In this document: positions 45,396 to 46,971 of the stretch, one piece after another
Layout: every line of letters starts with the position of its first letter
How positions within the stretch are numbered: the first letter of the stretch is position 1
NCBI GenBank assembly: GCA_020445335.1
Contig: JAGRGU010000092.1
Span: 5,756 to 52,726 of the forward strand
Source: Gammaproteobacteria bacterium
GTDB taxonomy: Bacteria > Pseudomonadota > Gammaproteobacteria > Chromatiales > Chromatiaceae
Length of the DNA: 46,971 nt
Direction of reading: 5' to 3'
The notes under the pieces: model-generated
Database searches by the model: none
What the model was told of the DNA's origin: nothing
Seen by the model: only the letters and a program-made list of their open reading frames with translations
Position numbers and translations under genes: made by a program

Positions 45396-46971
45396 ATGAG
45401 CAGAGATATTCACGCCCACCGGATCCTGATTCTCGATTTCGGATCACAGTACACCCAGCTTATCGCGCGCCGGGTGCGCGAGGCAGGGGTCTACTGCGAG
45501 ATCTGGCCCTACGACAACTGCGAGCAGGTGATCGCCGAGGCGATACCGACCGGCATCATCCTCTCCGGCGGACCGGAGACGGTAACCACCGAGGATACGC
45601 CACGCATTCCGCAACGGGTGTTCGAACTGGGCGTGCCGGTGCTCGGCATCTGTTACGGCATGCAGGCGATGGCGGCGCAGCTCGGTGGTCGTGTGGCCAC
45701 TTCCGAGGCGCACGAGTACGGCTATGCGCAGGTGCGCGCGCGTGGCCACTCCGCGCTGCTGCGCGATATCGAGGACCACACCACGCCGGAAGGCTATGGC
45801 ATGCTGGATGTCTGGATGAGTCACGGCGACCGGGTCGAGGAGCTACCGCCCGGTTTCCATGTAATCGCCGAGACCGATAATGCGCCGCTGGCGGGCATGG
45901 CCGATGAGACGCGGAAGTTCTACGGTATCCAGTTCCACCCCGAGGTGACCCATACGCGCCAGGGCCAGCGCATCATCGAGCACTTCCTGTTCGCGATCTG
46001 CGACTGCGACGCGCTCTGGACCTCGGGCCAGATCATCGACGACAGCATCCAGCAGGTGCGTCAGCGGGTGGGTGAGGGCAAGGTGCTGCTGGGGCTCTCC
46101 GGCGGCGTGGACTCCTCCGTGGTGGCGGCGCTGCTGCACCGCGCGATCGGCGATCAGCTCATCTGCGTTTTCGTCGACAATGGCCTGCTGCGTTTGCATG
46201 AGGGAGACCAGGTAATGGCCACTTTCGCTCAGCATATGGGCGTGAAAGTGATCCGCGTCGATGCCGAAGCGCGTTTTCTCGAGGCGCTGGCAGGTGAGAC
46301 CGATCCCGAGAAGAAGCGTAAGATCATCGGCAAGCTCTTCATCGAGATATTCGAGGAGGAGGCGGCCAGGCTCAGCCAGGTCGAGTATCTGGCGCAGGGC
46401 ACCATCTACCCGGACGTGATCGAGTCCGCCGGTGCTAAATCGGGCAAGGCGCACGTGATCAAGTCACATCACAACGTCGGCGGTCTGCCGGAGTACATGA
46501 AGCTGGAGTTGATCGAACCGCTGCGTGAACTGTTCAAGGACGAGGTGCGCAAGATCGGCGTCGAGTTGGGATTGCCCTACGAGATGGTCTACCGCCATCC
46601 GTTCCCGGGACCGGGGTTGGGCGTGCGTATTCTGGGCGAGGTGAAGAAGGAGTATGCCGACCTGCTGCGCAGGGCCGATCACATCTTCATCGAGGAGCTG
46701 CGCCGGCAAGGTCTCTACGACAAGGTCAGCCAGGCCTTCGCGGTCTTTCTGCCGGTCAGGTCGGTCGGTGTGGTCGGCGACGCGCGCCGCTACGAGTACG
46801 TCGTCTCGCTGCGTGCCGTGGAGACAGTCGACTTCATGACCGCCCGCTTCGCGCAACTGCCGTTCGATTTCCTGGAGCTGGTCTCCCGTCGCATCATCAA
46901 CGAGGTGACCGGTATCTCGCGCGTCGCCTACGACATCTCCAGCAAGCCGCCGGCGACTATCGAGTGGGAGT
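45396..46971 (+). CDS. guaA: GMP synthase (glutamine-hydrolysing), lacking only its stop codon in this window
   Basis: 525 residues are visible, the usual length. The glutamine amidotransferase domain has GICYGMQ (nucleophile Cys86) and the His/Glu pair in [11 protein letters not shown]. The ATP pyrophosphatase domain has SGGVDSS (235-241), and the dimerisation domain ends with KPPATIEWE, the normal C-terminus. The last base (T 46971) is the first base of the stop. It converts XMP to GMP with guaB product. Confidence 0.98.
   Translation, partial: MSRDIHAHRILILDFGSQYTQLIARRVREAGVYCEIWPYDNCEQVIAEAIPTGIILSGGPETVTTEDTPRIPQRVFELGVPVLGICYGMQAMAAQLGGRVATSEAHEYGYAQVRARGHSALLRDIEDHTTPEGYGMLDVWMSHGDRVEELPPGFHVIAETDNAPLAGMADETRKFYGIQFHPEVTHTRQGQRIIEHFLFAICDCDALWTSGQIIDDSIQQVRQRVGEGKVLLGLSGGVDSSVVAALLHRAIGDQLICVFVDNGLLRLHEGDQVMATFAQHMGVKVIRVDAEARFLEALAGETDPEKKRKIIGKLFIEIFEEEAARLSQVEYLAQGTIYPDVIESAGAKSGKAHVIKSHHNVGGLPEYMKLELIEPLRELFKDEVRKIGVELGLPYEMVYRHPFPGPGLGVRILGEVKKEYADLLRRADHIFIEELRRQGLYDKVSQAFAVFLPVRSVGVVGDARRYEYVVSLRAVETVDFMTARFAQLPFDFLELVSRRIINEVTGISRVAYDISSKPPATIEWE

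Overview
The window (about 47 kb, GC-rich, almost wall-to-wall genes) is a chromosomal segment of a gammaproteobacterium. The best anchor is the ndk-rlmN-pilW-rodZ-hisS-yfgM-bamB-der-xseA-guaB-guaA block at 34.3-47 kb, a characteristic gammaproteobacterial order. A cbb3-oxidase assembly cluster, a RelA with the EFDD synthetase motif, a CosR/EctR-type MarR regulator and an RpfE-like protein agree with this. A Chromatiales-like (sulfur-oxidizer-type) lineage is my guess from overall style only; no rRNA or marker search was possible.

Layout. 1-4.4 kb: ccoG (5' end outside the window), fixH, ccoI and ccoS, which mature cbb3 cytochrome oxidase. 4.5-7.9 kb: two overlapping, divergent dynamin/Era-like GTPases. 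8-10.4 kb: small exported or membrane proteins, including a 55-residue membrane protein behind a consensus-like promoter, and a Mth938-like protein. 10.5-14.6 kb: an alaC-hom-GNAT-RpfE-like operon. 14.6-16.3 kb: cheV and a Tyr/Pro/Gly-repeat exported protein, on the minus strand. 16.6-22.1 kb: ygiQ, a small conserved protein, thrC, and an overlapping isopropylmalate/citramalate-synthase-like gene of a type I associate with Bacteroidota. 22.1-22.4 kb: a collapsed ArsM-like methyltransferase pseudogene. 22.5-23.9 kb: an unknown gene plus an HDOD protein. 24.1-28.1 kb: a CosR/EctR-like regulator, a perfect palindrome, and a glycine-betaine/proline-type ABC transporter (proX, proW, proV). 28-31.7 kb: a TSUP permease with an exported SUMF1-domain fusion protein, and a DUF1015 protein. 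31.9-47 kb: relA, then ndk through guaA. guaA is complete except for its stop codon; the last base of the window is the first base of that stop.

Themes: respiratory oxidase maturation, aspartate-family amino acid synthesis (hom, thrC; no thrB here), compatible-solute uptake, stringent response, purine nucleotide synthesis (guaBA, ndk), and envelope/cell-shape functions (pilW, rodZ, bamB, yfgM). I see no tRNA, rRNA, CRISPR, insertion sequence or prophage gene.

The most notable observations are the paired GTPases, the three-hairpin leader ending in a terminator-like stem just before ndk, the LeuA/CimA-like gene overlapping thrC, the multi-deletion methyltransferase relic, the palindromic operator candidate of the betaine transporter, and the SUMF1 fusion protein. 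No wholly new multi-gene system can be proven from the sequence alone.
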